Assembly (NCBI RefSeq): GCF_000969835.1
Contig: NZ_KQ033912.1
Location: 3,247,373 to 3,311,372 of the forward strand
DNA: 64,000 bases
Reading direction: 5' to 3'
DNA from: Parabacteroides goldsteinii DSM 19448 = WAL 12034
Lineage (GTDB): Bacteria; Bacteroidota; Bacteroidia; Bacteroidales; Tannerellaceae
Below, piece by piece: positions 9,350-20,100 of the stretch; positions within the stretch are counted from its first letter, which is position 1, and the number at the start of each line of letters is the position of its first letter. The position numbers and the translations under genes were made by a program. Below the pieces are notes generated by a model. It saw only the letters and a list, made by a program, of their open reading frames with translations, was not told where the DNA came from and searched no databases.

Positions 9350-10318
9350 ATGAAGGAAATGAAAGAAGAAGATATTATAAAAAAGGCCCTGGCAGGCGGA
9401 CTGACTGATAAGGAAAAAGAATTTCTGGCCGGTCGGGAACCTGTTTTACGCCATTTGAAAGAACAGTGGAATGAACCGGGAGATTCGTTTCTTAGTCCTG
9501 TGGCTAAAGAGCGGGTGCTGGGCCGGGTTATGCGGAAGATACATCCTTATAATACCCGTCGGGACTATTGGATGAAATATGCGGTAGCGGCCTCTCTGGC
9601 TCTGCTTATTTCGGTTGGCTCCTGGTTGATAGGACAAAGCGGGACAAAAGAGAAAACTATTTATGTGGTAAGTGCCGGCCGGCAGTCGATGGAGTCGTTC
9701 TATCTGCCGGATGGTAGCCATGTGTCGTTGAATGCCGGCGGAAGATTAACTTATCCGGAGTCGTTTGACGGAGAAAGACGGGAAGTCTCTTTGTCCGGGC
9801 AGGCTTTTTTTGAGGTACACCATGATCCGGAACACCCTTTCATTGTGAAAACAAAAAGTATGGATATAAAGGCATTGGGGACTGCTTTCGAAGTCTTTTG
9901 TGTTGACTCCCTTTCTTATGCGGAAATGATTCTGGCAGAGGGGGCGGTCGAAGTAAGCACAAAGAAAGAGCGGGAGAAAGGTGATGTCTTACTGGTTAAG
10001 CCTGATGAAAAACTGGCTTATGTGATGGGCGGAAAAGCCGAAATCATGCAAGTAAATGCCGATCAGTATTCATCCTGGCGCAGGGAAGGGAGGCCAAATT
10101 TCAAAAATGAAAAGTTGGGAATGATCCTTCCCCGTCTGGAAAGCTGGTATGGCATAAGTATAAAATGTCCGTCTGAACTGGCCGGTAAATATAGTTTTAC
10201 CTTTTCTATTCATGATGAATCGTTGGAACTTTTGCTGGATATCATATCCAAGAGTTCTCCGGTTGCTTATCGTAAAAAAGGAGACAGCTTTGTCTTGTAT
10301 GAGAAAGTTAATAAATAA
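9350..10318 (+). CDS. FecR-family anti-sigma factor
   Basis: With the start at 9350 (MKEMKEED) the protein has 322 residues. The frame is open further left to 9299, but those extra residues do not look like the family. An N-terminal cytoplasmic anti-sigma region comes first. One membrane helix follows (YAVAASLALLISVGSWLI), then a periplasmic FecR domain (FYLPDGSHVSLNAGGRLTYP) and a C-terminal DUF4974 domain that resembles the STN fold. It should hold the sigma factor inactive until the STN domain of the SusC next door reports substrate binding. It is divergent from the sigma gene and upstream of SusC. The start could also be the ATG at 9359. Confidence 0.92.
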   Translation: MKEMKEEDIIKKALAGGLTDKEKEFLAGREPVLRHLKEQWNEPGDSFLSPVAKERVLGRVMRKIHPYNTRRDYWMKYAVAASLALLISVGSWLIGQSGTKEKTIYVVSAGRQSMESFYLPDGSHVSLNAGGRLTYPESFDGERREVSLSGQAFFEVHHDPEHPFIVKTKSMDIKALGTAFEVFCVDSLSYAEMILAEGAVEVSTKKEREKGDVLLVKPDEKLAYVMGGKAEIMQVNADQYSSWRREGRPNFKNEKLGMILPRLESWYGISIKCPSELAGKYSFTFSIHDESLELLLDIISKSSPVAYRKKGDSFVLYEKVNK

Positions 10319-10439
10319 TTATGTTAAACTTAAATCAGGGATATATGAAAAACAAACAAACCGGATAATGAGAGACAGTAGGAATACTGGCTGATAAAGA
10401 GAAAGAAAAAACGCATATTTATTTTATCTAATTATTAAT

Positions 10440-13400
10440 ATGAACAAACGAGTTATTTTGTTGAAAGATGTGTTCTGTAAACAATTCAAAAAACAGATCA
10501 CACAATTGTTTCTGGTAGGTGCGATAGGCCTGGTTCCTATTTCGGCTTTTGCACAAGTCTATCAAATTACCATGAAGAAAAGTAACGCACCTCTGTCGTC
10601 TGTGATTGCAGAAATAGAGAAAGAGAGCGGCTATACTTTCTTTTATAATGATGACCAGATTAATCTGGGTAAGAAGGTTTCAATCGATGTTACCGATGCT
10701 TCTCTGGATGTAGTATTGAACCATATGTTCAAGAATACAGGATACGTTTACCGTATTGTAAATAATCAGATCGTGGTTTCAAAATCATCCGAAGGGGGGA
10801 TTGCACGTACATCGTCAGTGAATACGACTCAGCAGCAGAAAAGTGTTACGATCAAAGGTGTCGTGAAAGATGCGCATGGCGAGCCTGTTATCGGGGCCAG
10901 CGTGGTGGAAGCCGGTACGACAAACGGAACTGTAACCGATTTTGATGGTAATTTTGTCCTGACACTGTCAGGAAGAGATAAGCACGTGCTTATCTCTTAT
11001 ATTGGCTATACAACAAAAAATATTACATTGAAAGATGGTCAGACTTCGGTTAATGTTATTTTAGAAGAAGATTCTGAATTACTGGATGAAGTAGTGGTTG
11101 TAGGTTATGGTACACAAAAGAAAGTGAACCTGACCGGCTCGGTAGCTGCGATCAGTTCTGAAGAAATCAAAGACCGTGTACAGACAAATGTGTTGGCCGC
11201 TGTCCAGGGTACGGTTCCCGGTGTAACGGTTATTTCCCGTCCGGGTTCGACACCTTCAATCAATTTCCGTGGTCGCGGTAACCTGGGTACTTCTTCTCCC
11301 TTATATGTGATCGATGGTGCGATTGCTGATGCCGACTTGTTTTCAAACCTGGATCCGAACAGTATTGAGACTATCTCTTTCCTGAAAGATGCCTCTTCTT
11401 CTGCAATTTACGGTTCACGTGCCGCTTATGGTGTAGTATTGGTTACAACTAAACGCGGTCAGAAAGAAAAGATGAATGTTTCTTACAGCGGCTATGTCGG
11501 AATGAAGATGCCGACTTATCTGCCGGACGTACTCGATTCATGGGATTATGCGACCTTGTTGAACGAAGCATTCTATAATCGTGATGCAAGCAATGGTAAA
11601 AATGCCGCTTATTCGGAAGATGAGATCAAGTGGTTCCGGGACGGTTCGAAACCGGATTATTATCCGAATACGAAATGGGCGGACCTGGTGCTCGATAATC
11701 CGGTGGTTACCACACAGCATTCGTTGAATTTTAGCGGTGGTAGCGATAAAGTACGTTTCTTCTCCGGATTGGGGTATCTGTATGATGATAAGTTCATGCC
11801 GGGACAAAGCTCACAGCGTTATAATCTGGATATCAATGTGGCTGCCGATGTAACAAAATGGCTGACATTGAAATCGGGCGTGAAGTTTATCCGTAGTACT
11901 AATAAAACGGAACATGGAGTTGCTTCGATCGGAAATTTCCTGATGGTACCTTCTACGATGGTTGCGCAGCAGTCGAACGGTGAATGGGGGTCCATTGCCG
12001 GAGGAAAGGCGGCTACCCAGTCGTTTATGAACGGTAACCCGTTGCGTGCCCTGAGCAAGAATAATTGGTCGGACGGTAAGACCGATAATACAATGATCGA
12101 TCTGGGATTCGATCTTAAACCTGTTAAAGGCTTGGTGATCTCCGGACAAGGTGCATTCAAAGGATGGGAAAGTAAATCAAGAGGGTATACCGCTTTGCAG
12201 GATAATGTAAAGAATTTTGAAACAGGTGCTGAAATCCCTGGAACCGGTGTGTATACAAATGAAATGAATATGTTCTGGCAGAGTGAAAACCGGACCATGT
12301 ATACATTGACAGCCCGCTACGACTGGTCGAATAAAGTACATAATATCGGTATACTGGCCGGTACCTCGTACGAACATTATAAATATGAACGTCTTTATGC
12401 AAAATGGAAAGATTTTGTAACGGATGATCTGGAAGATATGACGACCGGTGGAGAGATCAGCAAAGATCAACCGGACCAGAATTCGTATGGTACGCCGCTG
12501 AGAGAATATAAGATCCTTTCTTATTTCGGTCGTTTGAATTATAGCCTGCTGGATCGTTATCTGTTTGAAGCCAACCTGCGTGCGGATGCTTCCTCCCGTT
12601 TCCATAAAGATAACCGTTGGGGGATCTTCCCGTCTTTCTCTGCCGGATGGCGTATCAACCAGGAGGACTTCATGCAACAGATCGATTGGATCAATAACCT
12701 GAAAGTCCGTGCTTCATGGGGTACGTTGGGTAATATTAATAACGTAGGTAATTACGATTATTTCCAGCTGTATAATAATGGTGCAGATTATAACTTCGAT
12801 AATGAAGCGGTAAAGGGAGTATTGGAATCGAAACCGGCAAACGAGAAATTAGGTTGGGAAACGGTTGCCTTGACCGATATAGGTGTCGACTTCGATATCT
12901 TCAACGGACTACTGAGTTTAACTGCTGATTACTATGTGAAGAATACCAGTGATATCTTACTGAGTTACAATGTACCGTTAGAAACGGGTATCTGGTCTAA
13001 CCCTTCGCAAAATATAGCCAAGGTGCGTAACAGTGGTTTTGAGTTGGCTTTGACGCATCGCAAATCGTTCGGTGATTTCTCTTATATGGTAAGTGCCAAT
13101 ATTGCAACCAACCATAATGAGATCAAAGACATGGGTGAATCTGATGATATTATCCAGAATGGAGGTGACAAGATACGTTATATCCTGCGTGAAGGCGAGT
13201 CGATCGGTTCTTTCTTCGGATTGAAAACAGACGGGTTGTATACACAGGAGGAGATCGATGCCGGTCATTATTATACTTACGGTCGTAAACCGAAAGCCGG
13301 TGATATCAAGTATGTTCCGCAACGTGAAAATGTAGAATGGGGTAGTGCCATTAACGGAGAAGATCGTACGATTATCGGTAAAGATGTGCCTGACTTTACA

Positions 13401-13880
13401 TATGGTATTAATTTGAATCTGCAATATAAAGACTTCGAGCTTTCTATTTTTGGACAAGGTGTATCCGGAACAATGGCTGGTTTTGAATCTGAACAGGTTT
13501 CTGCTTTTATGTTGAACTCAAACCCGCGTAAGTTCCATCTGGGACGCTGGACGGAGGAGAATCCGAATCCGCGTGCTGTTTATCCCCGTATTTATGGCGG
13601 ACACAGTCTGGATGATTATAATCAGTATTTCTCAGATTACCAATTGTTTGATGCAGACTATTTCCGTATCAAGACTATTTCTCTGGGCTATCGTGTTCCG
13701 TCTAATCTCATTTCCAAATGGGGAATGTCTTCTTTGAAATTTTTCCTGACCGGTGAAAACCTGTTTACATTGCGTGCCGATCATGTGATGAAAGATTTCG
13801 ATCCTGAAGCCTCTTCCGGACGTGGTATCGGTTCGTTAGGAACCAAGTCGGTTGCTTTCGGCGTGAACGTATCTTTTTAA
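10440..13880 (+). CDS. SusC/RagA TonB-dependent transporter with STN signalling domain
   Basis: This outer membrane glycan importer has 1146 residues. Order: signal peptide ending AFAQ (cut near 39); STN domain (about 41-113) of the kind that touches a FecR protein; a carboxypeptidase-regulatory-like beta domain (about 133-220, IKGVVKDAHGEPVIGASVV); the TonB-box-like stretch LLDEVVVVGYGTQKK; plug domain with the SusC signature FLKDASSSAIYGSRAAYGV; and a beta-barrel ending in aromatic residues (FGVNVSF). It is followed after 32 bp by SusD. The STN domain and the sigma/FecR pair show that substrate passage probably feeds back on transcription. The substrate is inferred to be a GalNAc-containing glycan from the GH109-type gene downstream. 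Confidence 0.96.
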   Translation: MNKRVILLKDVFCKQFKKQITQLFLVGAIGLVPISAFAQVYQITMKKSNAPLSSVIAEIEKESGYTFFYNDDQINLGKKVSIDVTDASLDVVLNHMFKNTGYVYRIVNNQIVVSKSSEGGIARTSSVNTTQQQKSVTIKGVVKDAHGEPVIGASVVEAGTTNGTVTDFDGNFVLTLSGRDKHVLISYIGYTTKNITLKDGQTSVNVILEEDSELLDEVVVVGYGTQKKVNLTGSVAAISSEEIKDRVQTNVLAAVQGTVPGVTVISRPGSTPSINFRGRGNLGTSSPLYVIDGAIADADLFSNLDPNSIETISFLKDASSSAIYGSRAAYGVVLVTTKRGQKEKMNVSYSGYVGMKMPTYLPDVLDSWDYATLLNEAFYNRDASNGKNAAYSEDEIKWFRDGSKPDYYPNTKWADLVLDNPVVTTQHSLNFSGGSDKVRFFSGLGYLYDDKFMPGQSSQRYNLDINVAADVTKWLTLKSGVKFIRSTNKTEHGVASIGNFLMVPSTMVAQQSNGEWGSIAGGKAATQSFMNGNPLRALSKNNWSDGKTDNTMIDLGFDLKPVKGLVISGQGAFKGWESKSRGYTALQDNVKNFETGAEIPGTGVYTNEMNMFWQSENRTMYTLTARYDWSNKVHNIGILAGTSYEHYKYERLYAKWKDFVTDDLEDMTTGGEISKDQPDQNSYGTPLREYKILSYFGRLNYSLLDRYLFEANLRADASSRFHKDNRWGIFPSFSAGWRINQEDFMQQIDWINNLKVRASWGTLGNINNVGNYDYFQLYNNGADYNFDNEAVKGVLESKPANEKLGWETVALTDIGVDFDIFNGLLSLTADYYVKNTSDILLSYNVPLETGIWSNPSQNIAKVRNSGFELALTHRKSFGDFSYMVSANIATNHNEIKDMGESDDIIQNGGDKIRYILREGESIGSFFGLKTDGLYTQEEIDAGHYYTYGRKPKAGDIKYVPQRENVEWGSAINGEDRTIIGKDVPDFTYGINLNLQYKDFELSIFGQGVSGTMAGFESEQVSAFMLNSNPRKFHLGRWTEENPNPRAVYPRIYGGHSLDDYNQYFSDYQLFDADYFRIKTISLGYRVPSNLISKWGMSSLKFFLTGENLFTLRADHVMKDFDPEASSGRGIGSLGTKSVAFGVNVSF

Positions 13881-13912
13881 TCGATTCAATAATTTAAAAT
13901 TAAGTAAGAGTA

Positions 13913-15673
13913 ATGGTAAATCTAAATATAAAGAAATGGGCAGTGTTTGGCTTGATAACTGCCTCTTTTACAGCTTGTGATTTGGACGTGATTCCGCCAT
14001 CCGATATATCGGCAGAAAGTTTCTGGACATCGGAGAAAGATGCATGGTACGGTTTGAATGCTTGTTATGCACAAGGTAACGGTTTTGATATCTGGGATGA
14101 GATGTGTACGGATAATGCCCATAGCCATAAACCCTGGGAAGGCCCGTACGAATCTATCCAGCAAAGTGAACTGAGTACGGCGGAAGACCGTGGATATAAT
14201 TTCAGTACGGTTCGTATTGTAAACAACTTCCTGGAGAAGGTGGATAACTGTGAAATGGACGAAACCCTGAAAGAAAGGATGAAGGCGGAAGCTCGTTTTT
14301 TCCGTGCCCAAGCTTATCTGGATCTGACAACTAAATTCGGAAAAGTGCCGGTCGTAACAACGGTGATGGAATATGATGCTCCGAACGTTCCGCGTGACCC
14401 GGTCGATAAAGTGCAGTCTTTTATCCTGGATGAACTGGCTGCTATCGCTGCTGTCCTGCCGGACAAATACAACGGTGGTTATACAGAGGAAACCGGGCGT
14501 ATCACACGTGCCGCCGCTTTGGCTTTGCGTGCACGTGCCGCACTGTATTTCGGTAATTACACGGAGGCCGAGGCTTCGGCTAACACCATTATTAAAGAGG
14601 GACACCATTCATTGTTCCGTGTGACGTCTTTGAATGAAGCACAGCGAAAAGAAGCGGAAGAATTAGGTCAGTTCATTGATTTTGAAGCAAAGGGTATCGA
14701 TAAGGACAAATTTGCAAAAGGACTGTTCAGCTATGAAGCGCTTTGGCATCATGACAATGCTTCTCCTTCCAATCCTGAGTATATCCAGACCCGCGAATAC
14801 ATGAATGACGATAATAACAATGACTGGGCGCGTTATACGTATATCCGTCCCAGCCAGATGGGATCAGGATACTCTTCATTCGAACCGATGCAGGACCTGG
14901 TGGATGCCTATTGGGATATTGATGGCAAGACAGTCCGTTCGTTGATCCCGATGGAAACTCGTAAAACAAATTTCGAGGTGATTAATGCTGAGGTGGATGG
15001 CCTGGACCAGGCAGCCTATATAGCAAAGGTTCCGACTATGGATCTTACAAAATTTGCTTATATGCAGGAGTTCCGTAACCGTGACAGCCGTTTGTATGCT
15101 TCTATCCAGTTCCCGTTCAAGGGTTGGCACGAAACTGACTTTAAAGGCGGCACGTTCTATTACAGATGGGATCCGACTAAAGCCGGACTGGACGGAAATG
15201 AGTCATGGAGCGGATATAGCTATCGTAAAATGGTGGCATTGAGTCCATATAACGATTATAACAGTTCTGATGATTATCCTGTCATTCGTTATGCCGAAGT
15301 GTTACTCACTTTCGCTGAAGCCCGTATTGTCAATTCTGGTTGGGATGGTGAAGTGCAGGCTGCATTGAATGATCTGCGTGACCGTTGCGGAATGCCGAAT
15401 GTGCCGGCTACCATGCCTTCAAAAGATGCAGCTTTGGAATTTGTACGTAATGAACGCCGTATAGAACTGGCCGGCGAAGGACATCGTTATGATGATATCC
15501 GCCGTTATGGTTCGGCCTATGGGCAGAAGTCTATGAATGGAATTACATATGCTCCGAACGGATATAAACTGATCGAAAAGAAATGGAACGACCGTATCCT
15601 TCTGATGCCTATACCTCAAAATGCAATGGACTTGAACCCGCTTCTGAAAGACGATCAGAATCCAGGGTATTAA
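13913..15673 (+). CDS. SusD/RagB surface glycan-binding lipoprotein
   Basis: The protein has 586 residues with a lipoprotein signal and lipidated Cys22 (FTAC-D). TPR-like helices of the SusD fold start at about 110 (MKAEARFFRAQAYLDL). The closing SusD motif is present (LAGEGHRYDDIRRYG, then LLMPIPQNAMDLNP). It caps the SusC barrel at the cell surface and binds the incoming glycan. It forms an operon with SusC at 10440 and is closed by a terminator at 15688. Confidence 0.96.
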   Translation: MVNLNIKKWAVFGLITASFTACDLDVIPPSDISAESFWTSEKDAWYGLNACYAQGNGFDIWDEMCTDNAHSHKPWEGPYESIQQSELSTAEDRGYNFSTVRIVNNFLEKVDNCEMDETLKERMKAEARFFRAQAYLDLTTKFGKVPVVTTVMEYDAPNVPRDPVDKVQSFILDELAAIAAVLPDKYNGGYTEETGRITRAAALALRARAALYFGNYTEAEASANTIIKEGHHSLFRVTSLNEAQRKEAEELGQFIDFEAKGIDKDKFAKGLFSYEALWHHDNASPSNPEYIQTREYMNDDNNNDWARYTYIRPSQMGSGYSSFEPMQDLVDAYWDIDGKTVRSLIPMETRKTNFEVINAEVDGLDQAAYIAKVPTMDLTKFAYMQEFRNRDSRLYASIQFPFKGWHETDFKGGTFYYRWDPTKAGLDGNESWSGYSYRKMVALSPYNDYNSSDDYPVIRYAEVLLTFAEARIVNSGWDGEVQAALNDLRDRCGMPNVPATMPSKDAALEFVRNERRIELAGEGHRYDDIRRYGSAYGQKSMNGITYAPNGYKLIEKKWNDRILLMPIPQNAMDLNPLLKDDQNPGY

Positions 15674-15687
15674 TTAACCTTAGTTCC

Positions 15688-15719
15688 GGGCCATCCGGTA
15701 TGAAGGATGGCCCGCTTTT
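15688..15719 (+). terminator. intrinsic terminator after SusD
   Basis: A perfect 9-bp stem, GGGCCATCC/GGATGGCCC, has an 8-base loop and is followed by GCTTTTC. It separates the susCD pair from the GH109-type gene, at least in part. Confidence 0.85.
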
Positions 15720-15755
15720 CTTAACTTATTCGCACTTTATATATTTAAAATACTT

Positions 15756-17129
15756 ATGAGAAGAATTGTTTATTCATTGTTTTTACTGGCTGTATTAGCC
15801 GGTTTTACCTGTAATCAGTCGGTGGCGCAGGTTAAAATGATTCCGACACCAGCTCCAGAACGTCCTGCCGGGCAGGTAGATGTTTTGAACTTGTCTTGCG
15901 ATCCTATCCCGACAGTACGTATTGCGTATATCGGTCTGGGTATGCGTGGAAGCGGAGCCGTTTATCGTTCTACTTTCCTGGAAGGGGTAGAGGTGAAAGC
16001 TCTTTCTGACCTGAATAGTGATTACGTGAAAAGTGCGCAAAAAACGTTGACGGATAAAAAACTACCCGCTGCCGATGAATATACCGGTTCGGAAGACTGG
16101 AAAAAGATCTGTGAACGGGATGACATCGACCTGGTTTATATTTGCACAGACTGGTTGAAACATACTCCTATGGCTGTTTATGCGATGGAGCATGGCAAAC
16201 ATGTGGCTGTAGAAGTTCCTGCTGCCATGTCGATCGATGAATGCTGGCAGTTGGTTAATACGGTAGAAAAGACTCGTAAGCACTGTATGATGCTTGAAAA
16301 CTGTTGTTATGACTTCTTTGAAATGGCTACCTTGAATATGGCTCAACAGGGTGTATTCGGTGAGGTGATCCATGGGGAGGGGGCTTACATCCATGACTTG
16401 CGTTCATTGAATTTCTATCCGAGTGAAAAGGGCGGTTATCAGGGAATGTGGCGTTTGAAATATAACGAGGAACATACCGGAAATCCGTATCCGACCCATG
16501 GATTGGGGCCGATCTGTCAGATTATGAATATTCACAGAGGGGATAAAATGAATTATCTGGTATCCATGTCCACTAAACAGGTCGGGATGACTGAATATGC
16601 CAAAGAAACTTTCGGAGCCGATTCGAAAGAAGCCAAACAGACCTATAAAGTAGGTGACATGAATACCACATTGATTCAGACGGAGAAAGGAAAGACTATT
16701 CTGATTCAGCATGATGTAACCAGTCCGCGTCCGTACGACCGCCATCATGTTGTTAGCGGAACGAAAGGTTTTGCCCAGAAATATCCCGTAGAAGGTATTG
16801 CGCTGGAGCCTGAAGCACACGAATTCCTGAGTAAGGTGCAAATGGATTCTATCATGGCTTTGTATGAACATCCGATAACTAAAGAGGTCGGAGAAAAAGC
16901 CCGGAAAGTAGGAGGCCATGGCGGTATGGACTTTATTATGGATTATCGCCTTATTTACTGTCTGCGTAACGGTTTGCCGCTGGATCAGGATGTATATGAT
17001 GCAGCCGAATGGTCCTGCCTGACCGAACTGACGGAAACATCCGTGAAGAATGGAGGCGCCCCGGTCGAAATCCCGGACTTTACCCGTGGTGCATGGGATA
17101 AGCTGAAAGGGTTACGGTTCGCTGAATAG
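15756..17129 (+). CDS. GH109-type alpha-N-acetylgalactosaminidase (Gfo/Idh/MocA fold)
   Basis: The protein has 457 residues with a signal peptide (cut near AQ 24-25). A Rossmann NAD-binding motif IGLGMRGSG lies at 59-67. The C-terminal part carries [10 protein letters not shown] and [13 protein letters not shown], which I recognise from the NAD-dependent GH109 glycosidases that remove terminal alpha-GalNAc, for example from blood group A or mucin glycans. The alternative is a plain oxidoreductase of the same fold; the signal peptide and the PUL setting favour the glycosidase. It lies 82 bp after SusD, behind a terminator, and a shared terminator region follows it. GalNAc removal as its real task is inference. 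Confidence 0.85.
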   Translation: MRRIVYSLFLLAVLAGFTCNQSVAQVKMIPTPAPERPAGQVDVLNLSCDPIPTVRIAYIGLGMRGSGAVYRSTFLEGVEVKALSDLNSDYVKSAQKTLTDKKLPAADEYTGSEDWKKICERDDIDLVYICTDWLKHTPMAVYAMEHGKHVAVEVPAAMSIDECWQLVNTVEKTRKHCMMLENCCYDFFEMATLNMAQQGVFGEVIHGEGAYIHDLRSLNFYPSEKGGYQGMWRLKYNEEHTGNPYPTHGLGPICQIMNIHRGDKMNYLVSMSTKQVGMTEYAKETFGADSKEAKQTYKVGDMNTTLIQTEKGKTILIQHDVTSPRPYDRHHVVSGTKGFAQKYPVEGIALEPEAHEFLSKVQMDSIMALYEHPITKEVGEKARKVGGHGGMDFIMDYRLIYCLRNGLPLDQDVYDAAEWSCLTELTETSVKNGGAPVEIPDFTRGAWDKLKGLRFAE

Positions 17130-17155
17130 TTACGGGCTTAAAATCAATATCAGAA

Positions 17156-17192
17156 AAAGTCTCCCAGGTTATTTCCCGGGGAGGCTTTTTTT
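17156..17192. terminator. bidirectional terminator between convergent genes
   Basis: AGTCTCCC pairs with GGGGAGGCT around a short loop. A T run lies on the right and an A run on the left, so it can stop both the GH109-type gene and the sensor gene, whose last codons it overlaps. Confidence 0.75.
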
Positions 17193-20100
17193 GTTTTCAA
17201 TATATTGGCTGGGGGATTCTCCAAATTGTTTTTTGAAACATTCCCTGAAATACTTCGGAGAAGTGAATCCTGTTTGATAAGCAATTTCAGTGATGTTTAA
17301 ATCACTTTTCAATAAAAGTTTGGCTGCTTGGTTTAAACGGATGTCACGAATGAAATCGTTTGGAGTTTTTCCGGTAAGATTTTTTAGTTTTTTGAAAAAT
17401 GGACTTCGGCTCATGCCTGCATTTTTAGATAGGTCATCTACTTTTAAATCCGGATTGGATACATTTGCTTTTATGAATTCGATGATTTCCAGTAGAAAGG
17501 TTGCATCTTTATCTTCTGTTACAAATTCTTCCGGTTCTAGAGCGGACAATGTTGCATAGCGGCGGGATATAAGCTCCCTACTTTTTAATACGTTCTTGAT
17601 TTTTGTTTTTAAAATTTCCGGATTGAACGGTTTGGTGATATAATCATCAGCACCGACTGTCAGGCCTTCTATCTGGTCGGTTTCTGAACTCAAAGCTGTT
17701 ATCATAATGAAAGGGATGTGGCAAGTTTGTATGTCCTGTTTGATTTGTACACAAAGTTGCTTTCCATCTATTTCTGGCATCAGAATATCGGAAATAATAA
17801 TATCCGGACTGTCTTTTCGCGCTATATCCAGTGCTATGGCTCCATTTTCCGCTTCTATTACGTTATACTTATTATTCAGAATACTCTTAATAAATTCCCG
17901 GAGATCATGGTTGTCTTCTGCTATCAATATGGTTGGGAAACTTGAATTGGTTTCCTGAATATCCTGTTCGTTCAGCATTTTCGTTAGATATGCCCGGTCT
18001 TTTTCTTTATTAGGTCGATTGTTCTTCTCAACTGTCGGGATAATTATTACTTCATTTGTTGTTGCATTTTTATAAGGGATGTGAATGGTGAATATTGTAC
18101 CTTTATTCACTTCGCTTTCCATATCGATACTTCCATGATGTAACTCTACCAGACTCTTCACTAATGACAGGCCGATACCGGTACCATTAGGTATATCTCC
18201 GTCTAACTGGTAGAAGCGATCGAATATAACCTTTTGCTTATTAACGGGAATTCCTTTCCCTGTGTCTTTTACCGAGAGGCTTAATAAATTACCTTTTTCC
18301 AGTGTAACACAAACTTCTACTGTCCCATTTTCAGGAGTATATTTTATGGCGTTTGAAATTAAATTGTATAGTATTTTTTCTATAATATTGGGATCGATAG
18401 AGCAGACAAAATCATCTTTGTCGGCATGAAAGATGAGTGTAATATTTTTCTCTCCGGCTAAAGGCTGGAAGTATGCAACACCGTGTTTAATGGAAGATAT
18501 AATGTCTATATTAATCGGATTAAAGGTGAAGCAACCGGACTCTACTTTTGAAAAATCCAGAAGCCTGTTCACTAAGTCCAGTAGTTTATAAGCATTGTTT
18601 TTTATTGTAGTGAGATAATTCTCTCGGAGGGAAACTCTGCCTTTAGTATTACTTATGGCTTCCAAAGGGCTGATAATAAGCGTTAATGGCGTTCTGAATT
18701 CGTGGGTGATATTGGAAAAGAACTGTGATTTTAACTGGTTTAATTTTTCTAGTTGTGCCCGTTCGAACTGTTCCCTGTTAAGCTGATTTTGCATTTTCAA
18801 CCGATTAGTATAAATTCTGATTGAAATAAAAATAATACCTCCGATTATTATTGTATAGATAAAATAAGCCCATGTTGTTCGCCACCAGGGAGGAAGTATC
18901 GTTATTTTCAGAGAGGCTCCTTTTTCGTTCCAGACACCGTCGTTGTTGGAGGCTTTAACCCGGAACAGGTAAGTTCCGGGGTTTAAATTCGTATAGGTTG
19001 CCATGTGTTGTGTCCCGACATAGTGCCAGTTATTGTCGTAATTTTCTAATTTATAGGCGTATTGGTTTTTAGGTGTGTTTGTATAGTTGAGTGCAACGAA
19101 GTCTATGCTGAAAATAGACTGTTTAAACGGGATTGTTATCTCTTTGTTTGAAGGGACAGGGATACGTGATATATCCCCATTTGTTTTATTTTGGGGGGAA
19201 TCATCATATAACCGGTAGTGAGTAATGATAACCCCAGGGGCATAAGGATTCATTTTTATTTGATCCGGACGGAAACAGTATATTCCGTCTACACAACCAA
19301 AGAAGAAAGTTCCGTCGGCACCTTTTTCGAAACTCATATCATTGAATTCAGTTCCGACAATTCCATCTTTTAGTCCGAAGTTTATGAATTGGTAAGAAGA
19401 CAGATTCAGGCAACTGAGTCCGCGATCGGTCGATATCCAGAGTTTATTATTCGGTTCGTCATACAATAAGCCTTTGATACTTTCGCTTGGCAGTCCGTCT
19501 TCCACCTGAAATATTCGATGTTTTTGTTCTTTGTGTGAATATTTGATGAGCCCTTGCCGTGTTCCAAGCCAAAGCGTATCTTGGATTGGGCAGATCGGGA
19601 TAATTGTGTTTGCCAGTGAATAGGGTTGTTCTTGGTTGGCGAGAAAATTTCTTGTAAAAGAATCCTCTTCCGGATCGTATAAATATAGTCCACAGTTTGT
19701 TGCTACCCAGAGTTGGTGGTTGTCGTCTTCGATAACCGAGGTTATCAGATCGGGATAAATGTATTTTTTTAGTTCTTTCGTATTCCCGGGGAGAGTATGT
19801 AACTTCGGATCGTAGCAGAACAGTCCGCTGTTATCTGTTCCTATCCATATTCTGTGTTGAGAATCTTCATACAAAGATTTGATTGAGCTTGATGGGGATA
19901 AGCTCTTTTCTATTAGTTTGTTTATTGGTTCGGTTAAGTTTCTGGGACCGGATATGATTAGCGATTTTTTGTAAGTGCCCAGCCACAATAAACCCCGGCT
20001 ATCTTTCAGAATGGTATTGATTGTTGTTTCGCTTAGTTGAGGGGCTATTTGGTTTATAGCAGTATTGTCAATTTTATAAGTTCTGCTATCCAGCGAATAG

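Noticed and set aside
11538..13457. Several long minus-strand frames under the SusC gene of PUL 1
   Set aside because: They mirror the codon pattern of SusC, with no recognisable motif or start context.
16404..16919. Minus-strand frame under the GH109-type gene
   Set aside because: Shadow of a well-supported gene with no features of its own.
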